From: a bacterium
GTDB taxonomy: Bacteria; Krumholzibacteriota; Krumholzibacteriia; LZORAL124-64-63
Length of the DNA: 64,000 nt
Direction of reading: 5' to 3'
NCBI GenBank assembly: GCA_016703265.1
Contig: JADJCK010000004.1
Span: 372,001 to 436,000, forward strand
Under the pieces are notes generated by a model that saw only the letters and a list, made by a program, of their open reading frames with translations, searched no databases and was not told the DNA's origin. The number at the start of each line of letters is the position of its first letter. The first letter of the stretch is position 1. Of the stretch, positions 36,104 through 45,217 are shown in pieces. The position numbers and the translations under genes are program-made.

Positions 36104-36535
36104 ATGAACCGCTGGATCCTGTCCGTCCTGCTGTCTGCCCTGCTCTGGGCGCCGGCGGCCCTTGCCCAACTGACCATCGTCACCGACCAGGCTGCCTACC
36201 ACGTGGGTGACATCATGTCGTTCACGATCCACAATGCCGGACCTGGCGTGGCGACTTTCGTCTCGGACCCGCCGTTCTCGATCTGGCATGTCGAGTCGGG
36301 GGACTGCGTAGACGGTTGCATGGGATTGCCGGTCGTCTGGACCCTGCCCGCCGGCGGTACGATTGCGGTGCAGCGCGACACGGGCGTCGGCCCGGACCTG
36401 GTGGGCCACTACGAGATCTCGCTCGCGGGGTCGTCGAGCGATCCGGGTTCGATCCTCAGCGCCGAGTACGAACTGACGGCACCTGTGGCTGTCTCGACGG
36501 CGGCGTGGGGTGCGATCAAGGGCCTCTTCCGCTAG
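36104..36535 (+). CDS. small secreted Ig-like protein, unknown function
   Basis: This 143-residue protein starts at ATG 36104. Its signal peptide MNRWILSVLLSALLWAPAALA is followed by an Ig-like domain (LTIVTDQAAYHVGDIMSFTIHNAGPG), like the BsuPI/intracellular proteinase inhibitor fold. Two cysteines (GDCVDGC) may form a disulfide. The end VSTAAWGAIKGLFR is a short tail that resembles a conserved ending of small secreted proteins in this group of bacteria. Its function is unknown. Confidence 0.72.
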   Translation: MNRWILSVLLSALLWAPAALAQLTIVTDQAAYHVGDIMSFTIHNAGPGVATFVSDPPFSIWHVESGDCVDGCMGLPVVWTLPAGGTIAVQRDTGVGPDLVGHYEISLAGSSSDPGSILSAEYELTAPVAVSTAAWGAIKGLFR

Positions 36536-36603
36536 GCGGCCTTGGGCCCCGGTCCATGCACCGGCGGCGGCGACCGCCTCCGCCTGGACGCTGAAAAGAG
36601 GAC

Positions 36604-36628
36604 AGCCGGATCGCCTGGCGATCCGGCT
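36604..36628 (-). terminator. hairpin terminator between convergent genes
   Basis: A 12-bp stem, AGCCGGATCGCC / GGCGATCCGGCT, lies between convergent genes. On the minus strand it is followed by a TCCTCTTTTC stretch, so it mainly serves the 5'-nucleotidase gene. Confidence 0.65.
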
Positions 36629-36669
36629 GCCCGCCTGCGCAGCACTGCTTGCGCAGTACTGCCCTGTGA

Positions 36670-38739
36670 CTACTTCACCAAAGTCATCGTACGCGACAAC
36701 ACGCGCGCCGACGTCTCCAACCGGTACAGGTAGGTGCCCGACGCGGCCTGGATGCCGCCGTCGGTGCGACCGTCCCAGATGACGTTGTGGTCGCCGGCGA
36801 CCTGGTGCGCAACGACCAGGTTGCGGACGAGCCGGCCCTGCAGGTCGAACACGTTCAGGCGCACCGGGCCGTCACGGTCGAGGCTGAAGGCGATGCGCGT
36901 GACGGGGTTGAACGGGTTGGGATGGTTCTGGGCCAGCGCCAGCAGGCGCACGGGCGTGTCGTCGCGGTCCTGTTCGGGCTCGTCCACGCCGGGATCCTCC
37001 AGGCCTACCGTGCCGCCGGTCAGGATGCGGCCTTCGCCGGCGGTCGGGTACATTCCGGCCGTGATCGTGCCGCCAAGGCCGGTGACGATGTAGTTGGCCA
37101 GCGCCTGCTGGTAGGTGACGCCCATGATCTTCAGCGGGGCGCCGTGGAACGGGTACTGGTCGCCGCCGCGGGCCGAGAAGTCGACGATGGCCATGTTCAC
37201 GGCCGGGCCGGGAACCACCATGCCGAATTCGCAGATGACCGTCTGCGGTGCGTCCATCAGCACGATCTCGCGGATGCGCGTGCCCGGAACGACGACGTCG
37301 CCGGCGGCATTGAGCACCTGCGGCGTGCCGGCGGGGTCGTAGAAGAAGCGCATGCCGGCAATCTGGCCGAAGCGTCCGTCGGCGAACTCGACGCGACTGA
37401 CGCAGTTCTCGAGAATCTCCTTGAGGTTGCTGCGGCTGACGTCCTCCACCACGCACAGGAAATTCGCGAACGGCAGGATATTGAACGTGTCCAGGGTCGT
37501 GATGTCGCCGGCCGGGATCACCGCGTTGTTGCGGATGCCGCCGCCGTTCTGGATCGCGACATCGACCCGCGAGACGCCGTAGTCGCCCATCAACTGGCGC
37601 GCCTGCCACAGCATGGCGTCGGCGCAGAGGTTGCCCTCGTTGGTCTCGCGCGTGCGCACGTTGTTGCGGACGCCGTCCAGCGGGACCTCGCTGCTGCCGA
37701 TGACCTGCGCGGCGAGCGCCGCCGAATAGGCCGCCACGGGCGCTTCGACAGCAGCGGCGATGGCCGTGTCGGGCGTGACGCCGCCGGCCTGCGAGGCATT
37801 GGCCACGCGCACCGGGCCGCCCGCGGTGGCGGTCACGTTGCCGGCCGCGTCAAACGTCACTTCCAGGCGGCCCACATAGAAGTAGTTGCCCTGGGTCGTG
37901 ATGACCGGGATGCTCGCGCCGTCGCCGCCGGTAGCCAGCAGCGGGTAGGGCCCGTAGATCACGTCGCCGGGCACCAGCAGGTCACCCGGGTTGGCCAGCA
38001 CCTCGCTGCCGCCGCCGCCCACCATCACGTCGACGCCGCTCAGCAGCGGTGCCAGCAGCAGGTCTTCCTGGATGCTCTGCAGATGGCTGACCAGGATGAT
38101 CTTGTTCACGCCGGCCAGCGTCAGCGCGTCGATCTCGGCCTGCACGGCCGGGGCCACCGCATTGACGATGACGCCGCGCGGGCTGGAGATGTAGGGCAGC
38201 CGCTCGGTCGTGGCGCCGATGATGCCGACCTGCTCGCCGCCGGTGGTCACCACGAGCGAACGCACCAGGTCGCCCGACGTGACAAAGGCCTGCAGGCCGG
38301 GCTCGCCGCTGAAGTCGAGGTTGCAGTTGACGTACTTCGGGCGGTTGACGTAGCCGGCCATGAACGAGGCCAGCACGTCCGGATTGAAGTCGAAATCGTG
38401 GTTGCCGAGGCAGACGGCATCGTAGCCGATGCGCTCCATGACCAGCGTGTCGTAGTAGGGCACGCCGTTGGCAAGGCTGGCCGAGAAGTTCGGCCCGGCC
38501 AGGTAGTTGTCACCGCTGGAGACCATGAGCTGGCCGTCGGTCGTCACGCCCGCGCGGAGCTGGTCGAGCTTGGTGACGAAGGCCGCGGCGCCGCCGAACC
38601 CGGCGGCCGTCGGCAGCAGCGAGCTCTCGCCGTCGTTGTTGTGGAAAATCGTGAGCGTGTAGGCCCGCGCGCTGCCGGCTGCCGCGCCGAGCGCGGCGAG
38701 CAGCGTGAACGCCGCCAGGAACAATCGCAGACTGCGCAT
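36670..38739 (-). CDS. secreted 5'-nucleotidase / UshA-type metallophosphoesterase with sorting domain
   Basis: This 689-residue protein starts at ATG 38739 and has a signal peptide ending SARA. The metallophosphoesterase domain has TIFHNNDGESSLLP, SSGDNYLAG, the GNHDFDFNP motif and ILVSHLQS. The C-terminal 5'-nucleotidase domain has NEGNLCADAM, NGGGIRNN and TFNILPFAN. The last ~85 residues are the shared FlgD/T9SS-like domain (AQNHPNPFNPVTRIAFSL ... DLQGRLVRNLV ... AASGTYLYRLE). It would hydrolyse extracellular nucleotides or other phosphoesters to release phosphate. Confidence 0.93.
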   Translation of the reverse strand: MRSLRLFLAAFTLLAALGAAAGSARAYTLTIFHNNDGESSLLPTAAGFGGAAAFVTKLDQLRAGVTTDGQLMVSSGDNYLAGPNFSASLANGVPYYDTLVMERIGYDAVCLGNHDFDFNPDVLASFMAGYVNRPKYVNCNLDFSGEPGLQAFVTSGDLVRSLVVTTGGEQVGIIGATTERLPYISSPRGVIVNAVAPAVQAEIDALTLAGVNKIILVSHLQSIQEDLLLAPLLSGVDVMVGGGGSEVLANPGDLLVPGDVIYGPYPLLATGGDGASIPVITTQGNYFYVGRLEVTFDAAGNVTATAGGPVRVANASQAGGVTPDTAIAAAVEAPVAAYSAALAAQVIGSSEVPLDGVRNNVRTRETNEGNLCADAMLWQARQLMGDYGVSRVDVAIQNGGGIRNNAVIPAGDITTLDTFNILPFANFLCVVEDVSRSNLKEILENCVSRVEFADGRFGQIAGMRFFYDPAGTPQVLNAAGDVVVPGTRIREIVLMDAPQTVICEFGMVVPGPAVNMAIVDFSARGGDQYPFHGAPLKIMGVTYQQALANYIVTGLGGTITAGMYPTAGEGRILTGGTVGLEDPGVDEPEQDRDDTPVRLLALAQNHPNPFNPVTRIAFSLDRDGPVRLNVFDLQGRLVRNLVVAHQVAGDHNVIWDGRTDGGIQAASGTYLYRLETSARVLSRTMTLVK

Positions 38740-39040
38740 GAAGGTGATCCCCCCGTTTGAATCCAGTCTTGCAGAAACGACACTCGGAACCGGGCCGCGA
38801 TTCGCGTGACCCACGCGCCGATGACGATCCATGGACGCAGGAGTCTAGACGTCGATCGTTAAGGAACGGCGCAGGTCCGGTCAGAAGGCGGTGAAACCCG
38901 CGTCTGCACGAAAGCGGTTGCTGACCGTGTCCTGACAGAATCATGACCACGTTCTGATGCTCCCTGCACGTTGCGGACACAATCGTCATCCACAATGGTC
39001 GCAGTCCTCCGGTGTCCCATTCCCCGACCAGGGAGCGGTC
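38740..39040. other. 301-bp divergent intergenic region
   Basis: It separates the nucleotidase and glycosyltransferase genes, which are divergent, and must hold both promoters. I could not pick a convincing -35/-10 pair and see no repeat copy or coding frame. Confidence 0.4.
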
Positions 39041-40204
39041 ATGCGCGTTGCGATCTTCGCCGAGACGTTCCTGCCCAAGTGGGACGGCGTCGCGAACACC
39101 GTCTGCCATCTCCTCGAATACCTGGCCGCCAACGGGCACGAGTCGCTGATGATCGCGCCGGAAGGGGCGCCGTCGCGCTATGCGGCCACGCCCATCCATG
39201 GCTGCCCCTGCTTCGCCCTTCCGATGTACCCGGCGTTGCGCCTGGTCACGCCGCGGCCCGGACTTGGCACGGAGATCCTCGATTTCCGCCCGGACATCGT
39301 GCATCTGGTCAACCCGGCACTGCTGGGGATCAGCGGCCTGCACCGGGCCCGCGAGCTCGGTGTGCCCGTCGTCGCCTCGTACCACACCGACCTGCCGGGG
39401 TACCTGGAGAAGTACAACCTCACGGCGTTCCGTGATTTCGTGTGGAACTACTTCCGCTGGCTGCACAACCAGGCCGACCTCAATCTCTGCCCGACCCGCT
39501 TCATCCGGCGCCAACTGGCTGATCACGGGTTCGAGCGGCTCGAGATCTGGGGGCGCGGCGTCGACAGCCAGGTCTTCACGCCGGAACGCCGCAGCCTCGA
39601 ATGGCGCCTGAGGCTCACCGACGGGCACGTCAACGCGCCGCTCCTGCTCTACGTCGGCCGCCTGGCGGTGGAGAAGCGGGTCGAGGTCCTGCGTCCCCTG
39701 CTCACCGAGTTGCCGGAAGTGCGCCTGGCCATCGTGGGGGACGGACCCGAGCGCGGGCGGCTCGAAGCCCTGTTCGCCGGCACGAACACCGTGTTCACGG
39801 GCTATCTGCGCGGCGACGACCTGACGGCAGCGTACGCGGCCGGGGACATCTTCGTGTTCCCGGGGGAGAACGAGACCTTCGGTAACGTGGTGCTGGAGGC
39901 GATGGCCTCCGGCCTGCCCGCGCTGGTCGCTTCGCACAGCGGACTCAAGGACCATACCATCAACGGTTGGAACGGATTCCAGTTCGAGCCGGGCAACAGC
40001 GCCCAGCTGGCGACGCTGGTGCGGTGGCTCCTGGGCGACACGGAATACCGCGCCCGCCTGGCTGCCAATGCGCTGACCTACGCGCGCGGGCTGACCTGGG
40101 AGCAGAATCTCTCCGGCCTGATGGGCCACTACGAAAGGTTGATTGCAGGCCATCAAAGACAGCAGGCACAGCCGATGCAGACGGCCGCCCGCGCCGCGGG
40201 ATAA
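39041..40204 (+). CDS. GT4-family glycosyltransferase
   Basis: This 387-residue protein starts at ATG 39041 after GGGAG. The GT-B fold is evident: an N-terminal domain with FAETFLPKWDGVANTVCHL, PDIVHLVNPALLG and VASYHTDLPGYLEKY, then a C-terminal nucleotide-sugar domain with YVGRLAVEKRVEVL, GDGPERGRL and the E-x7-E motif FPGENETFGNVVLEAMASGLP. The sequence is close in style to MgtA/SQD2-like enzymes that glycosylate membrane lipids, such as mannosyl or sulfoquinovosyl transferases. The donor and acceptor cannot be told. Confidence 0.9.
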   Translation: MRVAIFAETFLPKWDGVANTVCHLLEYLAANGHESLMIAPEGAPSRYAATPIHGCPCFALPMYPALRLVTPRPGLGTEILDFRPDIVHLVNPALLGISGLHRARELGVPVVASYHTDLPGYLEKYNLTAFRDFVWNYFRWLHNQADLNLCPTRFIRRQLADHGFERLEIWGRGVDSQVFTPERRSLEWRLRLTDGHVNAPLLLYVGRLAVEKRVEVLRPLLTELPEVRLAIVGDGPERGRLEALFAGTNTVFTGYLRGDDLTAAYAAGDIFVFPGENETFGNVVLEAMASGLPALVASHSGLKDHTINGWNGFQFEPGNSAQLATLVRWLLGDTEYRARLAANALTYARGLTWEQNLSGLMGHYERLIAGHQRQQAQPMQTAARAAG

Positions 40205-40288
40205 CTGGCGCCACAGCCCCCCAGGACCTAGAATGGCACCCGGGTCCGGACACCACGTCCAGGACCGGACGGGAGCCGGGAGGTCGAG

Positions 40289-40483
40289 ATGGGGGACAAC
40301 GGTCGCGCGGCAGAGGCCAGGAAGCTGTGCAAGTGGAAGGCGGGCCAGTACGAGAAGGACCGCGAGCTGCTGCAGGTGATCGTTGCGGAACCCACGCATT
40401 TCTGCACCGAGTGCGGGCGCGTGGCATCGAAGAAGAAGTGGTTGTGCGAGCCGGCCCGCCTGGTGAAGGACAAGGACGAGTAG
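40289..40483 (+). CDS. small cysteine-containing conserved protein
   Basis: This 64-residue protein starts at ATG 40289. It is basic, with HFCTECGRVASKKKWLCEP, that is C-x2-C followed by a third Cys 13 residues on. This could be a partial zinc site or redox motif. The frame is dense in charged residues and does not look like a shadow of another gene. It ends six bases before the convergent ppk1 stop. I do not recognise a named family. Confidence 0.65.
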   Translation: MGDNGRAAEARKLCKWKAGQYEKDRELLQVIVAEPTHFCTECGRVASKKKWLCEPARLVKDKDE

Positions 40484-40489
40484 CCCACC

Positions 40490-42652
40490 TCAGGAACGTG
40501 TCGATTCCCCGCCGTCCGGCGCCAGCGGTGTGCCCAGGTGCTGAAGTCGGCCGCGCCCCCGCATCAGGATGTCGTGCGCCCCGCGCAACTCGACCCCTTC
40601 GCCCGCCACCAACCGCTCGTACGTGCCGTCGGTCCGCATGCGCCGCGCCTTGAAGTTGTCCTGGCGGTACGACTCCAGGGCGTGGTCGCAGAGGTAGCGC
40701 CGGTGCTCGGGTGATTCGACCGGAAAGACCACTTCCACGCGATGGCTGAGGTTCCGCTGCATCAGGTCCGCGCTGCCCAGGTAGACCTCTTCGGCCCCGT
40801 CGTTCAGGAAATAGAAGATCCGGCTGTGCTCCAGGTAGCGCCCGACGGTGCTCACGACGGTGATGTTGTCGCTGACGCCCGGCCAGCCCGGGCGCAGGCA
40901 GCAGATGCCGCGGATGAACAGTTCCACCCTGACCCCGGCCTGCGAGGCGCGGTAGAGTTGCCGGATCACCCGCGGGTCCACCAGCGAGTTGGCCTTCAGC
41001 ACGATGTGGGCGCGCCGGCCGGCCACCGCGTGCGTGATCTCCCGCTCGATCAGTTCCTCGAGGCGTTCGCGCAGCGTGACCGGCGCGATCAGCAGCTTCC
41101 TGTAGTCCTGCTTGGTCGAGTAGCCGGTCAGGTAGTTGAACAGGTCGGTGGCGTCGACGCCCATCGTCTCGTCGCAGGTGAAGATCCCGATATCCTCGTA
41201 GATGCCGGCGGTCACCGGGTTGTAGTTGCCGGTGGCCAGGTGCAGGTACCGGCGGATGCCTTCGCCCTCCCGCCGCACGACCATGGCGATCTTGCTGTGG
41301 GTCTTCAGCCCGACAATCCCGTAGACCACGTGCACGCCCACCTGTTCCAGCATGCGGGCCCACCCGATGTTGCTGGCCTCGTCGAAGCGTGCGCTCAGTT
41401 CAACCAGCACCGCCACCTGCTTGCCGTTCTCGGCGGCCTCAAGCAGCGCACTGACCACCGGCGAGTTGCTGCCGACGCGATACAGCGTCTGCTTGATGGC
41501 CAGCACCTGCGGGTCGCGCGCGGCCGCCCGCAGGAACTCGACGACCGGTTCGAACGAGTCGTAGGGGTGGTGCAGCAGGATGTTCCCGGCGCGGATGGCG
41601 TCGAACACGTCAGCCGTCTGGGGCAGCTTCCGGAGCGGCTTCGGGATAGAGGGCCGGTAGGGCGGGAACTTCAGCTCGTGCCGCTCCACGGCGTTGTAGA
41701 CCTGCCACAACGCGCTCAGGCCGAGCGGGCTCTGCATGACGAACAGGTCGGAAGCGCGCGCCTCCAGGTTCTCGAGGAGCAGTTCGCGCACGCTGGCCGG
41801 CATGTTCTCGTAGATTGCCACCTGCACCACCGAACCGAACTTCCGGCGCCGGATGCCCTGCTGCATCGTCTCGAGCAGGTCGTCGGCCTCGATCTCCTGG
41901 ATCTCGATGTCCGCATCGCGCACCACGCGGAACGGGTGCGCCGAGACGACCTCCATGCCCGGGAAGAGCGGCGCCAGGTTCGCCTCGATCACCTGCTCGA
42001 TCCACACGAAGTAGTGGTGCCGGGGCAGCGTTCCGTCACGGCGCTCGCCGCCCGACGACCTGCGCAGCGGCACCAGCCGCGGCAGCGTGTCCGGCACCTT
42101 CAGCCGCGCGAAGCGCTCGTTCCCCTTCGGGTCGCGCACGACGATGGCAAGGTTCAGGCTCAGGTTCGAGATGTGTGGAAACGGGTGGCCGGGGTCCACC
42201 GCCAGCGGCGTCAGGACCGGGTGGATCATCTCGCGGAAATAGCTGTCGGCGCGGGCCCGCTGCGTGGCGTTCAGGCGCGCATAGTCGAGGATGTGGACGC
42301 CTTCACGACCCAACCGGGGCAGCAGCTTGCGGCGCAGGAAGCCCTGGGCCGTGGCATACAGCTCGATCGAGAGCCGGCGGATGGCGGCCAGTTCCTCGCG
42401 CGGCGTCATGCCCGCGGGAGTCCTGGCTACGATGCGCGACAGGACCTGCCGGCGGATGCCGGACACGCGCACCATGAAGAACTCGTCGAGATTCGAGCCG
42501 AAGATGGCCAGGAACTTGGCGCGCTCGAGCAGCGGGTTCCGTTCGTCCTGCGCCTCTTCGAGCACGCGACGCTGGAACTCGAGCAGGCCGAGCTCGCGGT
42601 TGATGTACAGCCGCGGGTCATCCAGGGCCGGTACCTTGGTGGAACGGCTCAT
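40490..42652 (-). CDS. ppk1: polyphosphate kinase 1
   Basis: This 720-residue protein has the standard PPK1 length. It makes long-chain polyphosphate from ATP. The N and head domains are seen in YINRELGLLEFQRRVLEEA and GSNLDEFFMVRVSG. The two PLD-like catalytic domains follow, with the autophosphorylated histidine H452 in GLKTHSKIAMV, ATGNYNP, LFNYLTGYS, and EHSRIFYFLNDGAEEVYLGSADLMQRNL. Its start overlaps the CHAD gene stop by four bases. It is the last gene of a ppx-CHAD-ppk1 operon, so synthesis and breakdown of polyphosphate are co-regulated. Confidence 0.96.
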   Translation of the reverse strand: MSRSTKVPALDDPRLYINRELGLLEFQRRVLEEAQDERNPLLERAKFLAIFGSNLDEFFMVRVSGIRRQVLSRIVARTPAGMTPREELAAIRRLSIELYATAQGFLRRKLLPRLGREGVHILDYARLNATQRARADSYFREMIHPVLTPLAVDPGHPFPHISNLSLNLAIVVRDPKGNERFARLKVPDTLPRLVPLRRSSGGERRDGTLPRHHYFVWIEQVIEANLAPLFPGMEVVSAHPFRVVRDADIEIQEIEADDLLETMQQGIRRRKFGSVVQVAIYENMPASVRELLLENLEARASDLFVMQSPLGLSALWQVYNAVERHELKFPPYRPSIPKPLRKLPQTADVFDAIRAGNILLHHPYDSFEPVVEFLRAAARDPQVLAIKQTLYRVGSNSPVVSALLEAAENGKQVAVLVELSARFDEASNIGWARMLEQVGVHVVYGIVGLKTHSKIAMVVRREGEGIRRYLHLATGNYNPVTAGIYEDIGIFTCDETMGVDATDLFNYLTGYSTKQDYRKLLIAPVTLRERLEELIEREITHAVAGRRAHIVLKANSLVDPRVIRQLYRASQAGVRVELFIRGICCLRPGWPGVSDNITVVSTVGRYLEHSRIFYFLNDGAEEVYLGSADLMQRNLSHRVEVVFPVESPEHRRYLCDHALESYRQDNFKARRMRTDGTYERLVAGEGVELRGAHDILMRGRGRLQHLGTPLAPDGGESTRS

Positions 42653-43560
42653 TGCGGGCTACTCCGCCGACGCGGGCGCCTGGCCAGCCAGGGAAACGGC
42701 TTGTCGGGCGCCGGGCGCCAGAAGGCGGCGAGCGCGCGGCGATTGGCCAGCCAGTCGTCGATGGCCTCGGCGCGAAGGCGCGTGTAGAAGGCCAGGGCCG
42801 GCGCCGGGTCGAACGTCTCATCCAGCGCGGCGCACTCGCGGGTCAGCGCGAGGAACGTCTCGGCGTCCTGCACGCGGCCGACGATCGTCTGGTAGGTGTG
42901 CAGCCGGGCCGGATAGTCGGCCGGCAGCGCCGGCAGCGCCGTGTACACGATTTCGAACCGGTACCGGAACTTCTTGAAGGCCAGGCGCACCTTGTGGATG
43001 CCGGCCGTGTCCTCGGGGCGCGCGGCGACATCGAGCCGGCACACGCGGGCGAAAGCCTCGTCCACCGACGTAAAGGGGTCGAACCCGGGGGCCGGCTTCG
43101 CCACGCTCTTGTCGACCTGCGCCCGCAGGCGCTTCAGGCGGTCCTTCAGCTTCCGGGTGTCGAAGGTGCGCGCGTCGCGGCGGGCCTTCCGGAGCAGCTC
43201 CTGCTCCTGGGTCAGCAACCGTTCACGCAGGGCCAGGATGGTCGGCTCCTCGCGGGCGTGGTCGTCGAGCCGGGCCTGCATGGCCTGCGTGTCACGCAGG
43301 TCGTCGAAGCCGTCGATCAGGTCCTTCAGCTGCCGGCGCGCCCGCGACGGCCGCTCGGATCCGGTCAGGAGCTGCGCCACCTCGACAAAGGCGATGAGTC
43401 GCCGCGCCGCCACCCGCAGGTCGTGGACGGCCGCTTCCGAAAAGTCCTCGCGGCAGGTCTTCAGGCGCGCGATGAAGACTTCACGACGCTGGTCGAAGGC
43501 GTCGAGAAAGACCTGTCTGGCTTCGGTCCGGCCCGTTTCCGTCTGGTCGGCTTCCGTCAT
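42649..43560 (-). CDS. CHAD domain protein
   Basis: This 303-residue protein starts at ATG 43560 (GAGG five bases upstream). CHAD domains are four-helix bundles with conserved histidines and basic residues that bind polyphosphate. Visible are VHDLRVAARRL, RQLKDLIDGFDDLRDTQAM, IHKVRLAFKKFRYRFE and LQ-type QTIVGRVQDAETFLAL. Its place between ppx and ppk1 fits a polyphosphate-granule or polyphosphate-binding role. It is coupled to ppk1 by an ATGA overlap. Confidence 0.93.
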   Translation of the reverse strand: MTEADQTETGRTEARQVFLDAFDQRREVFIARLKTCREDFSEAAVHDLRVAARRLIAFVEVAQLLTGSERPSRARRQLKDLIDGFDDLRDTQAMQARLDDHAREEPTILALRERLLTQEQELLRKARRDARTFDTRKLKDRLKRLRAQVDKSVAKPAPGFDPFTSVDEAFARVCRLDVAARPEDTAGIHKVRLAFKKFRYRFEIVYTALPALPADYPARLHTYQTIVGRVQDAETFLALTRECAALDETFDPAPALAFYTRLRAEAIDDWLANRRALAAFWRPAPDKPFPWLARRPRRRSSPQ

Positions 43561-43567
43561 GACCACC

Positions 43568-45082
43568 TCACGCGATCGCCAGTTCGACGCCGAAGACATC
43601 CTGGAACAGCATGCGCCGCTTGGTCAGGGTCCACTTCTCGAGCGCCAGGTCGCCTTCCTCTTCGAGGACCAGCGTCCACCGCGACTTGGCTCGCTGCAGC
43701 GTCACGCGGCGCACGCGCCCGGCGTGCCCGGTGTCGATGCCGTCGGCCAGGCGCAGGAGCGCGCACAATTTGTTGACGAGCAGGCGGTCGCGCGGCAACA
43801 GGGCCTTGAAGTGGCCGTGCTCCAGCGTGGGCGCCGTCTTGCGGTGGTAGCGGACGATATTGGCGACCACGGCCTGCTGCCGCTCGGACAGGCCGAACAG
43901 GAAGCTGTTCTCGAGCAGGTAGTGCCCGTGCCGGTCATGATCGATGGCGTTCACGAAGTAGCCGACATCGTGGAGCAGTGCCGCCACTTCCAGCACCAGC
44001 CGATCCTCGGCGCCGAGGCCGTGGAGCGGGGCGGTCTGGTCGAAGATCTGCATGGCCAGGTCGGCCACCACCTCGCCGTGCTCGGTATCGAGCTCGTACT
44101 TCTCGCCCAGGTGCCGGGCGGAGGACCACACCTGCTCGCGCCGCGGCGGGCGCGGCGACGCCTGAGCCGCGAGATCCCACAGGAGGCCGTCCTTGAGCCC
44201 CACACCCGGGATCAGCACCTCGCGCACGCCGGCCGTGCGCGCCAGGCTCTGCAGCACCACCCCGGCCGGCATGATGACGTCGGCGCGATCCGGACGCAGG
44301 TTGAACCGCGCGGCGCGCTCGGGCGCGGTCATGCCGCCGAGCAGTTCGACGAGCTCGGCGAGATCCTTCAGCGTGATCATTCGCGCCGACTCGCGGCGGA
44401 ACAGCTTCTTGGCGAGCTCGCCCATCTCCTCGATGTTGCCGCCCGTGCCGATGCACAGGTCGACACCCTGCCGGCCGATCTCGTGGTCGAGCCGTCGCCG
44501 GGTCGCCCCCGCGTACTCCTTCACCATGCGATTGAAGGATGGTCGCGAGCGTCCCTCGGCGGAGAACTTCTGCAGCAGGCGCACCGTGCCCATGCGGTAG
44601 CTCTCGGACGAGACGATGTTCTCGCCCTCCGTGAGCGTCACCTCGACGCTGCCGCCGCCGATGTCGATCAGCATGGCCCGCCGGTCGCGCAACTCGACAA
44701 CCTTGCTGACCGCCAGGTGGATAAGGCGGGATTCCTCTTCGCCGCTGATGACCTCGACCTGGATGCCGGACTCGCGGGCGATGCGGTCGACCAGCACATC
44801 GCTGTTGCGGGCCTCGCGGAGGGCACTCGTGGCCACGGCCCGCAGGTCGGTCACCATCAGGTCGGCGGCGGATTTCTGGAAGCGGACGAAGGCGTCGGTC
44901 GCCGCCTGCATCGTCGGCTCGGTGATCTGGCCCTGCGCGAAGGCGTCGGCGCCCAGGCGCACGGGGGCACGCACGGAACTCAGGTTCTGCACCTGGCCGT
45001 CCGGGCCCAGGCGGGCCACGGCCATGCGGATCCCGTTCGAGCCGGCGTCGATGGCGGCGATGTTCTTCACGGGTGGCCCCAC
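43568..45082 (-). CDS. ppx: exopolyphosphatase / Ppx-GppA family with HD-like C-terminus
   Basis: This 504-residue protein starts at GTG 45082; a GTG four codons later is possible. The actin-like ASKHA fold has AAIDAGSNGIRMAVA (phosphate 1), LIDIGGGSVEVTL (phosphate 2), a catalytic-type Glu region ATSALREARN, SGEEESRL and CIGTGGNIEEMG. The C-terminal part is HD-like (ALLHDVGYFVNAIDHDRHGHYLLENS). It degrades polyphosphate or pppGpp. It is the first gene of the polyphosphate operon. An AT-rich stretch at 45120-45190 probably holds the promoter. Confidence 0.94.
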   Translation of the reverse strand: MGPPVKNIAAIDAGSNGIRMAVARLGPDGQVQNLSSVRAPVRLGADAFAQGQITEPTMQAATDAFVRFQKSAADLMVTDLRAVATSALREARNSDVLVDRIARESGIQVEVISGEEESRLIHLAVSKVVELRDRRAMLIDIGGGSVEVTLTEGENIVSSESYRMGTVRLLQKFSAEGRSRPSFNRMVKEYAGATRRRLDHEIGRQGVDLCIGTGGNIEEMGELAKKLFRRESARMITLKDLAELVELLGGMTAPERAARFNLRPDRADVIMPAGVVLQSLARTAGVREVLIPGVGLKDGLLWDLAAQASPRPPRREQVWSSARHLGEKYELDTEHGEVVADLAMQIFDQTAPLHGLGAEDRLVLEVAALLHDVGYFVNAIDHDRHGHYLLENSFLFGLSERQQAVVANIVRYHRKTAPTLEHGHFKALLPRDRLLVNKLCALLRLADGIDTGHAGRVRRVTLQRAKSRWTLVLEEEGDLALEKWTLTKRRMLFQDVFGVELAIA

Positions 45083-45217
45083 CGCTTTCCGGTGTGTCGC
45101 AGGATCTGCCGGTGGAAGATACTATTCAATATAAGGCCGCGGCGCGTGTCCAGCCGCCGGGCGGCAATTCACCGAATATTTACATTTGATACGTTCCGAG
45201 GGGCAGGCGGCGGCGCC